Source: Halictus rubicundus
Taxonomy: Eukaryota; Arthropoda; Insecta; Hymenoptera; Halictidae
Length of the DNA: 64,000 nucleotides
Reading direction: 5' to 3'
Assembly: GCF_050948215.1 (NCBI RefSeq)
Contig: NW_027488942.1
Location: 1-64,000 of the forward strand
Made by a program: the position numbers and the translations under genes. Position 1 is the first letter of the stretch. Each line of letters starts with the position of its first letter. The notes below the pieces were generated by a model. The model saw only the letters and a list, made by a program, of their open reading frames with translations, did not search any database and was not told the DNA's origin. Shown piece after piece: positions 41,001 to 55,779 of this stretch.

Positions 41001-42612
41001 GATAGGATATGATACAGGATAGGATAGGATAGAGGATAGGATAGGATAGAGGATAGGATAGGATACAGGATAGGATAGGATAGAGGATAGGATATGATAG
41101 AGGATAGGATAGGATAGAGGATAGGATAGGATAGAGGATAGGATAGGATAGAGGATAGGATAGGATAGAGGATAGGATAGGATAGAGGATAGGATATGAT
41201 AGAGGATGGGATAGGATAGAGGATAGGATAGGATTGAGGATAGGATAGGATAGAGGATAGGATAGGATAGAGGATAATATATGATAGAGGATAGGATACG
41301 ATAGAGGATAGGATAGGATAGAGGATACGATACGATAGAGGATATTATAGGATAGAGGATAGGATACGATAGAGGATAAGGATAGGATAGAGGATAGGAT
41401 AGGATAGAGGATAGGATATGATAGAGGATGGGATAGGATAGAGGATAGGATAGGACTGAGGATAGGATAGGATAGAGGATAGGTTAGGATAGAGGATATG
41501 ATACGATAGAGGATAGGATAGGATAGAGGATAGGATAGGATAGAGGATAGGATAGGATAGAGAATAGGATAGGATAGAGGATAGGATAGGATAGAGGATA
41601 GGATAGGATAGAGGATAGGATAGGATAGAGGATAGGATACGATAGAGGATAGGATAGGATAGAGGATACGATATAGGATTTAATAGGATATAGGATAGGA
41701 TACGATAAAGGATAGGATAGGATAGAGGATAGGATAGGAGAGAGAATAGGATATAGGATTGGTTAGGATAACGGATAGGATAGGATAGAGGATAGGATAC
41801 GATAGAGGATAGGATAGGATAGAGAATAGGATATAGGATTGGATAGGATAGAGGATAGAATAGGATAGAGGATAGGATAGGATAGAGGATAGGATAGGAT
41901 AGAGGATAGGATAGGATAGAGGATAGGATAGGATAGAGGATAGGATAGGATAGAGGATAGGATAGGGTAGAGGATAGGATACGATAGAGGATAAGGATAG
42001 GATAGAGGATAGGATAGGATAGAGAATAGGATAGGATAGAGGATAGGATAGGATAGAGGGTAGGATATGATAGAGGATAGGATATAGGATTGGGTAGGAT
42101 AGAGGATAGGATAGGATAGAGGATAGGATAGGATAGAGGATAGGATATTATAGAGGATAGGATAGGATAGAGGATAGGATAGGATAGAGGATAGGATAGG
42201 ATAGAGGATAGGATAGGATAGAGGATACGATATAGGATTGGATAGGATAGAGGATAGGATACGATAGAGGATAGGATAGGATAGAGGATAGGATATGATA
42301 GAGGATAGGATAGAGGATAGGATAGGATAGAGGATAGGATAGGATAGAGGATAGGATAGAGGATAGGATAGGATAGAGGATAGGATAGGATAGAGGATAA
42401 TATAGGATAGAGGATAGGATAGGATAGAAGATAGGATAGGATAGAGGATAGGATAGGATAGAGAATAGGATACGATAGAGGATAGGATAGGATAGAGAAT
42501 AGGATATAGGATTGGATAGGATAGAGGATAGAATAGGATAGAGGATAGGATAGGATAGAGGATAGGACAGGATAGAGGATAGGATAGGATAGAGGATAGG
42601 ATACGATAGAGG
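38040..42612 (+). repeat. Large higher-order block of about 4.6 kb, copy 1
   Basis: Recurs at about 44670-49380. Markers: GATAATATATG (38165/44794, 6629), GGACTGAGG (38345/44974, 6629), TTGGTTAGG (38651/45280, 6629), the unique ATGATATAATACAG (39331/45977, 6646), GCTGATAGG (40482/47214, 6732), GATTGAGG (41232/47947, 6715) and TTGGTTAGG (41759/48474, 6715). The offset changes by 17, 86 and -17, that is, by whole monomers (86 fits four 17-mers plus one 18-mer). Confidence 0.85.
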
Positions 42613-44670
42613 ATAGGATAGGATAGAGGATAGGATAGGATAGAGGATAGGATAGGATAGAGGATAGGATAGGATAGAGGATAGGATAGGATAGAGGATA
42701 GGATAGGATAGAGGATACGATATAGGATTGGATAGGATAGAGGATAGGATACGATAGAGGATAGGATAGGATAGAGGATAGGATATGATAGAGGATAGGA
42801 TAGAGGATAGGATAGGATAGAGGATAGGATAGGATAGAGGATAGGATAGAGGATATGATAGGATAGAGGATAGGATAGGATAGAGGATAGGATAGGATAG
42901 AGGATAGGATAGGATAGAGGATAGGATATGATAGAGGATGGGATAGGATAGAGGATAGGATAGGATTGAGGATAGGATAGGATAGAGGATAGGATAGGAT
43001 AGAGGATAATATATGATAGAGGATAGGATACGATAGAGGATAGGATAGGATAGAGGATACGATACGATAGAGGATATTATAGGATAGAGGATAGGATAGG
43101 ATAGAGGATAAGGATAGGATAGAGGATAGGATAGGATAGAGGATAGGATATGATAGAGGATGGGATAGGATAGAGGATAGGATAGGACTGAGGATAGGAT
43201 AGGATAGAGGATAGGTTAGGATAGAGGATATGATACGATAGAGGATAGGATAGGATAGAGGATAGGATAGGATAGAGGATAGGATAGGATAGAGAATAGG
43301 ATAGGATAGAGGATAGGATAGGATAGAGGATAGGATAGGATAGAGGATAGGATAGGATAGAGGATAGGATACGATAGAGGATAGGATAGGATAGAGGATA
43401 CGATATAGGATTTAATAGGATATAGGATAGGATACGATAAAGGATAGGATAGGATAGAGGATAGGATAGGAGAGAGAATAGGATATAGGATTGGTTAGGA
43501 TAACGGATAGGATAGGATAGAGGATAGGATACGATAGAGGATAGGATAGGATAGAGAATAGGATATAGGATTGGATAGGATTGAGGATAGAATAGGATAG
43601 AGGATAGGATAGGATAGAGGATAGGATAGGATAGAGGATAGGATAGGATAGAGGATAGGATAGGATAGAGGATAGGATAGGATAGAGGATAGGATACGAT
43701 AGAGGATAAGAATAGGATAGAGGATAGGATAGGATAGAGGATAGGATACGATAGAGGATAGGATAGGATAGAGGATAGGATAGGGTAGAGGATAGGATAC
43801 GATAGAGGATAAGGATAGGATAGAGGATAGGATAGGATAGAGAATAGGATAGGATAGAGGATAGGATAGGATAGAGGGTAGGATATGATAGAGGATAGGA
43901 TATAGGATTGGGTAGGATAGAGGATAGGATAGGATAGAGGATAGGATAGGATAGAGGATAGGATATTATAGAGGATAGGATAGGATAGAGGATAGGATAG
44001 GATAGAGGATAGGATAGGATAGAGGATAGGATAGGATAGAGGATAGGATAGGATAGAGGATACGATATAGGATTGGATAGGATAGAGGATAGGATACGAT
44101 AGAGGATAGGATAGGATAGAGGATAGGATATGATAAAGGATAGGATAGAGGATAGGATAGGATAGAGGATAGGATAGGATAGAGGATAGGATAGAGGATA
44201 GGATAGGATAGAGGATAGGATAGGATAGAGGATAATATAGGATAGAGGATAGGATAGGATAGAAGATAGGATAGGATAGAGGATAGGATAGGATAGAGAA
44301 TAGGATACGATAGAGGATAGGATAGGATAGAGAATAGGATATAGGATTGGATAGGATAGAGGATAGAATAGGATAGAGGATAGGATAGGATAGAGGATAG
44401 GACAGGATAGAGGATAGGATAGGATAGAGGATAGGATACGATAGAGGATAGGATAGGATAGAGGATAGGATAGGATAGAGGATAGGATAGGATAGAGGAT
44501 AGGATAGGATAGAGGATAGGATAGGATAGAGGATAGGATAGGATAGAGGATACGATATAGGATTGGATAGGATAGAGGATAGGATACGATAGAGGATAGG
44601 ATAGGATAGAGGATAGGATATGATAGAGGATAGGATAGAGGATAGGATAGGATAGAGGATAGGATAGGAT
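41150..44670 (+). repeat. 1.73-1.79-kb higher-order repeat, two tandem copies leading into a third
   Basis: GATTGAGG at 41232, 42964 and about 44753, and TTGGTTAGGATAACGG at 41759, 43491 and 45280, give spacings of 1732 and 1789 bp. The tandem therefore joins the two large 6.6-kb blocks, and its third copy is the start of the second large block. Confidence 0.8.
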
Positions 44671-47600
44671 AGAGGATAGGATAGGATAGAGGATAGGATA
44701 GGATAGAGGATAGGATATGATAGAGGATGGGATAGGATAGAGGATAGGATAGGATTGAGGATAGGATAGGATAGAGGATAGGATAGGATAGAGGATAATA
44801 TATGATAGAGGATAGGATACGATAGAGGATAGGATAGGATAGAGGATACGATACGATAGAGGATATTATAGGATAGAGGATAGGATACGATAGAGGATAA
44901 GGATAGGATAGAGGATAGGATAGGATAGAGGATAGGATATGATAGAGGATGGGATAGGATAGAGGATAGGATAGGACTGAGGATAGGATAGGATAGAGGA
45001 TAGGTTAGGATAGAGGATATGATACGATAGAGGATAGGATAGGATAGAGGATAGGATAGGATAGAGGATAGGATAGGATAGAGAATAGGATAGGATAGAG
45101 GATAGGATAGGATAGAGGATAGGATAGGATAGAGGATAGGATAGGATAGAGGATAGGATACGATAGAGGATAGGATAGGATAGAGGATACGATATAGGAT
45201 TTAATAGGATATAGGATAGGATACGATAAAGGATAGGATAGGATAGAGGATAGGATAGGAGAGAGAATAGGATATAGGATTGGTTAGGATAACGGATAGG
45301 ATAGGATAGAGGATAGGATACGATAGAGGATAGGATAGGATAGAGAATAGGATATAGGATTGGATAGGATTGAGGATAGAATAGGATAGAGGATAGGATA
45401 GGATAGAGGATAGGATAGGATAGAGGATAGGATAGGATAGAGGATAGGATAGGATAGAGGATAGGATAGGATAGAGGATAGGATACGATAGAGGATAAGG
45501 ATAGGATAGAGGATAGGATAGGATAGAGGATAGGATAGGATAGAGGATAGGATAGGATAGAGGATAGGATAGGGTAGAGGATAGGATACGATAGAGGATA
45601 AGGATAGGATAGAGGATAGGATAGGATAGAGGATAGGATAGGATAGAGGATAGGATAGGATAGAGGGTAGGATATGATAGAGGATAGGATATAGGATTGG
45701 GTAGGATAGAGGATAGGATAGGATAGAGGATAGGATAGGATAGAGGATAGGATATTATAGAGGATAGGATAGGATAGAGGATAGGATAGGATAGAGGATA
45801 GGATAGGATAGAGGATAGGATAGGATAGAGGATAGGATAGGATAGAGGATAGGATAGGATAGAGGATACGATATAGGATTGGATAGGATAGAGGATAGGA
45901 TACGATAGAGGATAGGATAGGATAGAGGATAGGATATGATAGAGGATAGGATAGAGGATAGGATAGGATAGAGGATATGATATAATACAGAATAGGAAAG
46001 GATTGAGTATAGGATGGGATAGAGGATAGGATATGGTATTGGATAGGATAGAGGATAGGATAGGATAGAAGATAGGATAGGATAGAGGATAGGATAGGAT
46101 AGAGAATAGGATACGATAGAGGATAGGATAGGATAGAGAATAGGATATAGGATTGGATAGGATAGAGGATAGAATAGGATAGAGGATAGGATAGGATAGA
46201 GGATAGGACAGGATAGAGGATAGGATAGGATAGAGGATAGGATACGATAGAGGATAAGGATAGGATAGAGGATAGGATAGGATAGAGGATACGATATAGG
46301 ATTTAATAGGATAGAGGATAGGATACGATAGAGGATAGGATAGGATAGAGGATAGGATAGGATAGAGGATAGGATAGGATAGAGGATAGGATAGGATAGA
46401 GGATAGGATAGGATAGGATAGGATAGAGGATAGGATAGGATAGAGGATAGGATAGGATAGAGGATAGGATACGATAGAGGATAGGATAGGATAGAGAATA
46501 GGATATAGGATTGGATAGGATAGAGGATAGAATAGGATAGAGGATAGGATAGGATAGAGGATAGGACAGGATAGAGGATAGGATAGGATAGAGGATAGGA
46601 TACGATAGAGGATAAGGATAGGATAGAGGATAGGATAGGATAGAGGATAGGATAGGATAGAAGATAGGATACGATAGAGGATAGGATAGGATAGAGAATA
46701 GGATATAGGATTGGATAGGATAGAGGATAGAATAGGATAGAGGATAGGATAGGATAGAGGATAGGACAGGATAGAGGATAGGATAGGATAGAGGATAGGA
46801 TACGATAGAGGATAAGGATAGGATAGAGGATAGGATAGGATAGAGGATAGGATAGGATAGAAGATAGGATAGGGTAGAGGATAGGATACGATAGAGGATA
46901 AGGATAGGATAGAGGATAGGATAGGATAGAGGATACGATATAGGATTTAATAGGATAGAGGATAGGATACGATAGAGGATAGGATAGGATAGAGGATAGG
47001 ATAGGATAGAGGATAGGATAGGATAGAGGATAGGATAGGATAGAGGATAGGATAGGATAGAGGATAGGATAGGATAGAGGATAGGATAGGATAGGATAGG
47101 ATAGAGGATAGGATAGAGGATAGGATAGGATAGAGGATAGGATAGGATAGAGGATAGGATACGATAGAGGATAGGATAGGATAGAGAATAGGATATAGGA
47201 TTGGATAGGATAGCTGATAGGATAGGATAGAGGATAGGATATGATAGAGGATAGGATATAGGATTGGATAGGATAGAGGATAGGATATGATAGAGGATAG
47301 GATATGATAGAGGATAGGATATAGGATTGGATAGGATAGAGGATAGGATAGGATAGAGGATAGGATAGGATAGAGGATAGGATAGGATAGAGGTTAGGAT
47401 ATGATAGAGGATAGGATAGGATAGTGGATAGGATAGGATAGAGGATAGGATAGGATATGATAGTGGATAGGATAGGATAGAGGATAGGATAGGATACAGG
47501 ATAGGATAGGATAGAGGATACGATATAGGATTGGATAGGATAGAGGATAGGATATGATAGAGGATAGGATAGGATAGAGAATAGGATGGGATAGAGGATA

Positions 47601-49380
47601 GGATAGGATAGAGGATAGGATAGGATAGAGGATAGGATAGGATACAGGATAGGATAGGATAGAGGATAGGATAGGATAGAGGATAGGATAGGATAGAGGA
47701 TAGAATAGGATAGAGGATAGGATAGGATAGAGGATAGGATATGATACAGGATAGGATAGGATAGAGGATAGGATAGGATAGAGGATAGGATAGGATACAG
47801 GATAGGATAGGATAGAGGATAGGATATGATAGAGGATAGGATAGGATAGAGGATAGGATAGGATAGAGGATAGGATAGGATAGAGGATAGGATAGGATAG
47901 AGGATAGGATATGATAGAGGATGGGATAGGATAGAGGATAGGATAGGATTGAGGATAGGATAGGATAGAGGATAGGATAGGATAGAGGATAATATATGAT
48001 AGAGGATAGGATACGATAGAGGATAGGATAGGATAGAGGATACGATACGATAGAGGATATTATAGGATAGAGGATAGGATACGATAGAGGATAAGGATAG
48101 GATAGAGGATAGGATAGGATAGAGGATAGGATATGATAGAGGATGGGATAGGATAGAGGATAGGATAGGACTGAGGATAGGATAGGATAGAGGATAGGTT
48201 AGGATAGAGGATATGATACGATAGAGGATAGGATAGGATAGAGGATAGGATAGGATAGAGGATAGGATAGGATAGAGAATAGGATAGGATAGAGGATAGG
48301 ATAGGATAGAGGATAGGATAGGATAGAGGATAGGATAGGATAGAGGATAGGATACGATAGAGGATAGGATGGGATAGAGGATACGATATAGGATTTAATA
48401 GGATATAGGATAGGATACGATAAAGGATAGGATAGGATAGAGGATAGGATAGGAGAGAGAATAGGATATAGGATTGGTTAGGATAACGGATAGGATAGGA
48501 TAGAGGATAGGATACGATAGAGGATAGGATAGGATAGAGAATAGGATATAGGATTGGATAGGATAGAGGATAGAATAGGATAGAGGATAGGATAGGATAG
48601 AGGATAGGATAGGATAGAGGATAGGATAGGATAGAGGATAGGATAGGATAGAGGATAGGATAGGATAGAGGATAGGATAGGATAGAGGATAGGATAGGGT
48701 AGAGGATAGGATACGATAGAGGATAAGGATAGGATAGAGGATAGGATAGGATAGAGAATAGGATAGGATAGAGGATAGGATAGGATAGAGGGTAGGATAT
48801 GATAGAGGATAGGATATAGGATTGGGTAGGATATAGGATAGGATAGGATAGAGGATAGGATAGGATAGAGGATAGGATATTATAGAGGATAGGATAGGAT
48901 AGAGGATAGGATAGGATAGAGGATAGGATAGGATAGAGGATAGGATAGGATAGAGGATAGGATAGGATAGAGGATAGGATAGGATAGAGGATACGATATA
49001 GGATTGGATAGGATAGAGGATAGGATACGATAGAGGATAGGATAGGATAGAGGATAGGATATGATAGAGGATAGGATAGAGGATAGGATAGGATAGAGGA
49101 TAGGATAGGATAGAGGATAGGATAGAGGATAGGATAGGATAGAGGATAGGATAGGATAGAGGATAATATAGGATAGAGGATAGGATAGGATAGAAGATAG
49201 GATAGGATAGAGGATAGGATAGGATAGAGAATAGGATACGATAGAGGATAGGATAGGATAGAGAATAGGATATAGGATTGGATAGGATAGAGGATAGAAT
49301 AGGATAGAGGATAGGATAGGATAGAGGATAGGACAGGATAGAGGATAGGATAGGATAGAGGATAGGATACGATAGAGGAT
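44670..49380 (+). repeat. Large higher-order block of about 4.7 kb, copy 2
   Basis: Copy of 38040-42612, longer by several monomers. It carries the second and last ATGATATAATACAGAATAGG variant of the window (45977). It ends near 49380, where GATAAGG replaces GATAGG and the copies part. Confidence 0.85.
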
Positions 49381-50749
49381 AAGGATAGGATAGAGGATAG
49401 GATAGGATAGAGGATACGATATAGGATTTAATAGGATAGAGGATAGGATACGATAGAGGATAGGATAGGATAGAGGATAGGATAGGATAGAGGATAGGAT
49501 AGGATAGAGGATAGGATAGGATAGAGGATAGGATAGGATAGGATAGGATAGAGGATAGGATAGGATAGAGGATAGGATAGGATAGAGGATAGGATACGAT
49601 AGAGGATAGGATAGGATAGAGAATAGGATATAGGATTGGATAGGATAGAGGATAGAATAGGATAGAGGATAGGATAGGATAGAGGATAGGACAGGATAGA
49701 GGATAGGATAGGATAGAGGATAGGATACGATAGAGGATAAGGATAGGATAGAGGATAGGATAGGATAGAGGATAGGATAGGATAGAAGATAGGATACGAT
49801 AGAGGATAGGATAGGATAGAGAATAGGATATAGGATTGGATAGGATAGAGGATAGAATAGGATAGAGGATAGGATAGGATAGAGGATAGGATAGGATAGA
49901 GGATAGGATAGGATAGAGGATAGGACAGGATAGAGGATAGGATAGGATAGAGGATAGGATACGATAGAGGATAAGGATAGGATAGAGGATAGGATAGGAT
50001 AGAGGATAGGATAGGATAGAAGATAGGATAGGGTAGAGGATAGGATACGATAGAGGATAAGGATAGGATAGAGGATAGGATAGGATAGAGGATAGGATAG
50101 GATAGAGGATAGGATAGGGTAAAGGGTAGGATATGATAGAGGATAGGATATAGGATTGGGTAGGATAGAGGATAGGATAGGATAGAGGATAGGATAGGAT
50201 AGAGGATAGGATAGGATAGAGGATAGGATAGGATAGAGGATAGGATAGGATAGAGGATAGGATAGGATAGAGGATACGATATAGGATTGGATAGGATAGA
50301 GGATAGGATACGATAGTGGATAGGATAGGATAGGATAGAGAATAGGATATAGGATTGGATAGGATAGAGGATAGGATAGGATATTATAGAGGATAGGATA
50401 GGATAGAGTATAGGATACGATAGAGGATAGGATAGGATAGAGGATACGATATAGGATTTAATAGGATAGAGGATAGGATACGATAAAGGATAGGATAGGA
50501 TAGAGGATAGGATAGGATAGAGAATAGGATATAGGATTGGATAGGATAGCTGATAGGATAGGATAGAGGATAGGATAGGATAGAGGATAGGATATAGGAT
50601 TGGATAGGATAGAGGATAGGATATGATAGAGGATAGGATATGATAGAGGATAGGATATGATAGAGGATAGGATATGATAGAGGATAGGATATAGGATTGG
50701 ATAGGATAGAGGATAGGATAGGATAGAGGATAGGATAGGATAGAGGATA

Positions 50750-52310
50750 GGATAGGATAGAGGTTAGGATATGATAGAGGATAGGATAGGATAGTGGATA
50801 GGATAGGATAGAGGATAGGATAGGATATGATAGTGGATAGGATAGGATAGAGGATAGGATAGGATACAGGATAGGATAGGATAGAGGTTACGATATAGGA
50901 TTGGGTAGGATAGAGGATAGGATATGATAGAGGATAGGATAGGATAGAGAATAGGATAGCATAGAGGATAGGATAGGATAGAGGATAGGGTATGATAGAG
51001 GATAGGATAGGATAGAGGATAGGATAGGATACAGGATAGGATAGGATAGAGGATAGGATAGGATAGAGGATAGGATAGGATAGAGGATAGGATAGGATAG
51101 AGGTTAGGATATGATAGAGGATAGGATAGGATAGTGGATAGGATAGGATAGAGGATAGGATAGGATATGATAGTGGATAGGATAGGATAGAGGATAGGAT
51201 AGGATACAGGATAGGATAGGATAGAGGATACGATATAGGATTGGATAGGATAGAGGATAGGATATGATAGAGGATAGGATAGGATAGAGAATAGGATAGC
51301 ATAGAGGATAGGATAGGATAGAGGATAGGGTATGATAGAGGATAGGATAGGATAGAGGATAGGATAGGATACAGGATAGGATAGGATAGAGGATAGGATA
51401 GGATAGAGGATATAATAGGATAGAGGATAGAATAGGATAGAGGATAGGATAGGATAGAGGATAGGATAGGGTAGAGGATAGGATACGATAGAGGATAAGG
51501 ATAGGATACAGGATAGGATAGGATAGAGGATAGGATATGATAGAGGATAGGATAGGATAGAGGATAGGATAGGATAGAGAATAGGATAGGATAGAGGATA
51601 GGGTAGGATAGAGGATAGGATAGGATAGAGGATAGGATAGGATAGAGGATAGGATAGGATAGAGGATAGGATAGGATAGAGGATAGGATAGGATAGAGGA
51701 TAGGATAGGATAGGGGATAGGATAAGATAGAGGATAGGATAGGATAGAGGATAGGATACGATAGAGGATAGGATAGGATAGAGGATAGGATACGATAGAG
51801 GATAAGGATAGGATAGAGGATAGGATAGGATAGAGGATAGGATAGGATAGATGATAGGATAGGATAGAGGATAGGATAGGATAGAGGATAGGATACGATA
51901 GAGGATAAGGATAGGATAGAGGATAGGATAGGATAGAGGATAGGATAGGATAGAGGATAGGATAGGATAGAGGATAGGATAGGATAGAGGATAGGATACG
52001 ATAGAGGATAGGATAGGATAGAGGATAGGATAGGATAGAGAATAGGATACGATAGAGGATAAGGATAGGATAGAGGATAGGATAGGATAGAGGATAGGAT
52101 ATGATAGAGGATAGGATAGGATAGAGGATAGGATAGGATACGATAGAGGATAATATAGGATAGAGGATAGGATAGGATAGAGGATAGGATAGGATAGAGG
52201 ATAGGATAGGATAGAGGATAGGATAGGATAGAGGATGGGATAGGATAGGATAGAGGATAGGATAGGATAGGATAGAGGATAGGATAGAGGATAGGACATC
52301 ATAGAGGATA
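50750..52310 (+). repeat. Second A-to-B domain transition
   Basis: The domain-B variants GATAGCATAG (50960 and 51300, 340 bp = 20 units apart) and GAGGGTATGATAG reappear here after being absent since 18.5 kb, together with CATCATAG at 52297. The order of variants matches 15.5-19 kb, so the A-B arrangement is repeated at a distance of about 34-35 kb. Confidence 0.75.
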
Positions 52311-52559
52311 GGATAGAGGATAGGATAGAGGATAGGATAGGATAGAGGATAGGATAGGTTGGAGGATAGGATAGGATAGAGGATAGGATAGGATAGAGGA
52401 TACGATATAGGATTTAATAGGATAGAGGATAGGATAGGATAGAGGATAGGATACGATAGAGGATAAGGATAGGATAGAGGATAGGATAGGATAGAGGATA
52501 GGATATGATAGAGGATACGATATAGGATTTAATAGGGTAGAGGATAGGATACGATAGAG

Positions 52560-55040
52560 GATAGGATAGGATAGAGGATAGGATAGGATAGAGAATAGGA
52601 TAGGTTAGAGGATAGGATAGGGTAGAGGATAGGATACGATAGAGGATAAGGATAGGATAGAGGATAGGATAGGATAGAGGATAGGATAGGATAGAGGATA
52701 GGATACGATAGAGGATAAGGATAGGATAGAGGATAGGATAGGATAGAGGATAGGATAGGATAGATGATAGGATAGGATAGAGGATAGGATAGGATAGAGG
52801 ATAGGATAGGATAGAGGATAGGATAGGATAGAGGATAGGATAGGATAGAGGATAGGATACTATAGAGGATAGGATAGGATAGAGAATAGGATAGAGGATA
52901 GAATAGGATAGAGGATAATATAGGATAGAGGATAGGATAGGATAGAGGATAGGATAGGATAGAGGGTAGGATAGGATAGAGGTTAGGATAGGATAGAGGA
53001 TAGGATAGGATAGAGGATAGGATAGGATAGAGGATACGATATAGGATAGAGGATAGGATAGGATAGAGGATACGATATAGGATTTAATAGGATAGAGGAT
53101 AGGATACGATAGAGGATACGATAGGATAGAGGATAGGATAGGATAGAGAATAGGATAGGATAGAGGATAGGATAGGATAGAGGATAGGATAGGATAGAGG
53201 ATAGGATAGGATAGAGGGTGGGATAGGATAGAGGATAATATAGGATACAGGATAGGATAGAGGATAGGATAGGATAGAGGATAGGATAGGATAGAGGATA
53301 GGATACGATAGAGGATAGGATAGGATAGAGGATACGATATAGGATTTAATAGGATAGAGGATAGGATAGGATAGAGGATAGGATACGATAGAGGATAAGG
53401 ATAGGATAGAGGATAGGATAGGATAGAGGATAGGATATGATAGAGGATACGATATAGGATTTAATAGGGTAGAGGATAGGATGCGATAGAGGATAGGATA
53501 GGATAGAGGATAGGATAGGATAGAGAATAGGATACGTTAGAGGATAGGATAGGGTAGAGGATAGGATACGATTGAGGATAAGGATAGGATAGAGGATAGG
53601 ATAGGATAGAGGATAGGATAGGATAGAGGGTAGGATATGATAGAGGATAGGATATAGGATAGGATACGATAGAGGATAAGGATAGGATAGAGGATAGGAT
53701 AGGATAGAGGATAGGATAGGATAGATGATAGGATAGGATAGAGGATAGGATAGGATAGAGGATAGGATACGATAGAGGATAAGGATAGGATAGAGGATAG
53801 GACAGGATAAAGGATAGGATAGGATAGAGGATAGGATAGGATAGAGGATAGGATAGGATAGAGGATAGGATACGATAGAGGATAGGATAGGATAGAGGAT
53901 AGGATAGGATAGAGAATAGGATACGATAGAGGATAAGGATAGGATAGAGGATAGGATAGGATAGAGGATAGGATATGATAGAGGATAGGATAGGATAGAG
54001 GATAGGATAGGATACGATAGAGGATAATATAGGATAGAGGATAGGATAGGATAGAGGATAGGATAGGATAGAGGATAGGATAGGATAGAGGATAGGATAG
54101 GATAGAGGATGGGATAGGATAGGATAGAGGATAGGATAGGATAGGATAGAGGATAGGATAGAGGATAGGACATCATAGAGGATAGGATAGAGGATAGGAT
54201 AGAGGATAGGATAGGATAGAGGATAGGATAGGATAGAGGATAGGATAGGATAGAGGATAGGATAGGATAGAGGATATAATAGGATAGAGGATAGGATAGG
54301 ATAGAGGATAGGATAGGATAGAGGATAGGATAGGATAGAGGATAGGATAGGATAGAGGATAGGATAGGATAGAGGATAGGATAGGATAGAGGATAGGATA
54401 GGATAGAGGATAGGATAGGATAGAGGATAGGATAGGATAGAGGATAGGATAGGATAGAGGATAGGATAGGATAGAGGATAGGATAGGATAGAGTATAGGA
54501 TAGGATAGGATAGAGGATAATATAGGATAGAGGATCGGATAGGATAGAGGATAGGATAGGATAGAGGATAGGATAGGTTAGAGGTTAGGATAGGATAGAG
54601 GATAGGATAGGATAGAGGATAGGATAGGATAGAGGATAGGATAGGATAGAGAATAGGATAGGATAGAGGATAGGATAGGATAGAGGATAGGATAGGATAG
54701 AGGATTGGATAGGATAGAGGATAGGATAGGATAGAGGATACGATATAGGATAGAGAATAGGATAGGATAGAGGATACGATATAGGATTTAATAGGATAGA
54801 GGATAGGATACGATAGAGGATACGATAGGATAGAGGATAGGATAGGATAGAGAATAGGATAGGATAGAGGATAGGATAGGATAGAGGATAGGATAGGATA
54901 GAGGATAGGATAGGATAGAGGATGGGATATCATAGAGGATAATATAGGATACAGGATAGGATAGAGGATAGGATAGGATAGAGGATAGGATAGGATAGAG
55001 GATAGGATACGATAGAGGATAGGATAGGATAGAGGATACG
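52560..55040 (+). repeat. 2.5-kb domain-B block, copy 1
   Basis: Recurs at about 57990-60650. Markers: GGATACTATAG (52859/58296, 5437), GAGGGTGGGATAGG (53214/58668, 5454), CATCATAG (54171/59727, 5556) and GATGGGATATCATAG (54921/60528, 5607). The steps of 17, 102 and 51 are all whole numbers of 17-bp units. Confidence 0.85.
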
Positions 55041-55779
55041 ATATAGGATTTAATAGGATAGAGGATAGGATAGGATAGAGGATAGGATACGATAGAGGAT
55101 AAGGATAGGATAGAGGATAGGATAGGATAGAGGATAGGATATGATAGAGGATACGATATAGGATTTAATAGGGTAGAGGATAGGATACGATAGAGGATAG
55201 GATAGGATAGAGGATAGGATAGGATAGAGAATAGGATAGGTTAGAGGATAGGATAGGGTAGAGGATAGGATACGATAGAGGATAAGGATAGGATAGAGGA
55301 TAGGATAGGATAGAGGATAGGATAGGATAGAGGATAGGATACGATAGAGGATAAGGATAGGATAGAGGATAGGATAGGATAGAGGATAGGATAGGATAGA
55401 TGATAGGATAGGATAGAGGATAGGATAGGATAGAGGATAGGATAGGATAGAGGATAGGATAAGATAGAGGATAGGATAGGATACAGGATAGGATAGAATA
55501 GAGGATACGAAATAGGATTGGATAGGATAGAGGATAGGATACGATAGGGGATAGGATAGGATAGAGAATAGGATAGAGGATAGAATAGGATAGAGCATAG
55601 GATAGGATAGAGGATAGGATAGGATAGAGGATAGGATAGGATAGAGAATAGGATAGGATAGAGGATAGGATAGGATAGAGGATAGGATAGGATAGAGGAT
55701 AGGATATGATAGAGGATAGGATAGGATAGAGAATAGGATATAGGATTGGATAGGATAGAGGATAGAATAGGATAGAGAA

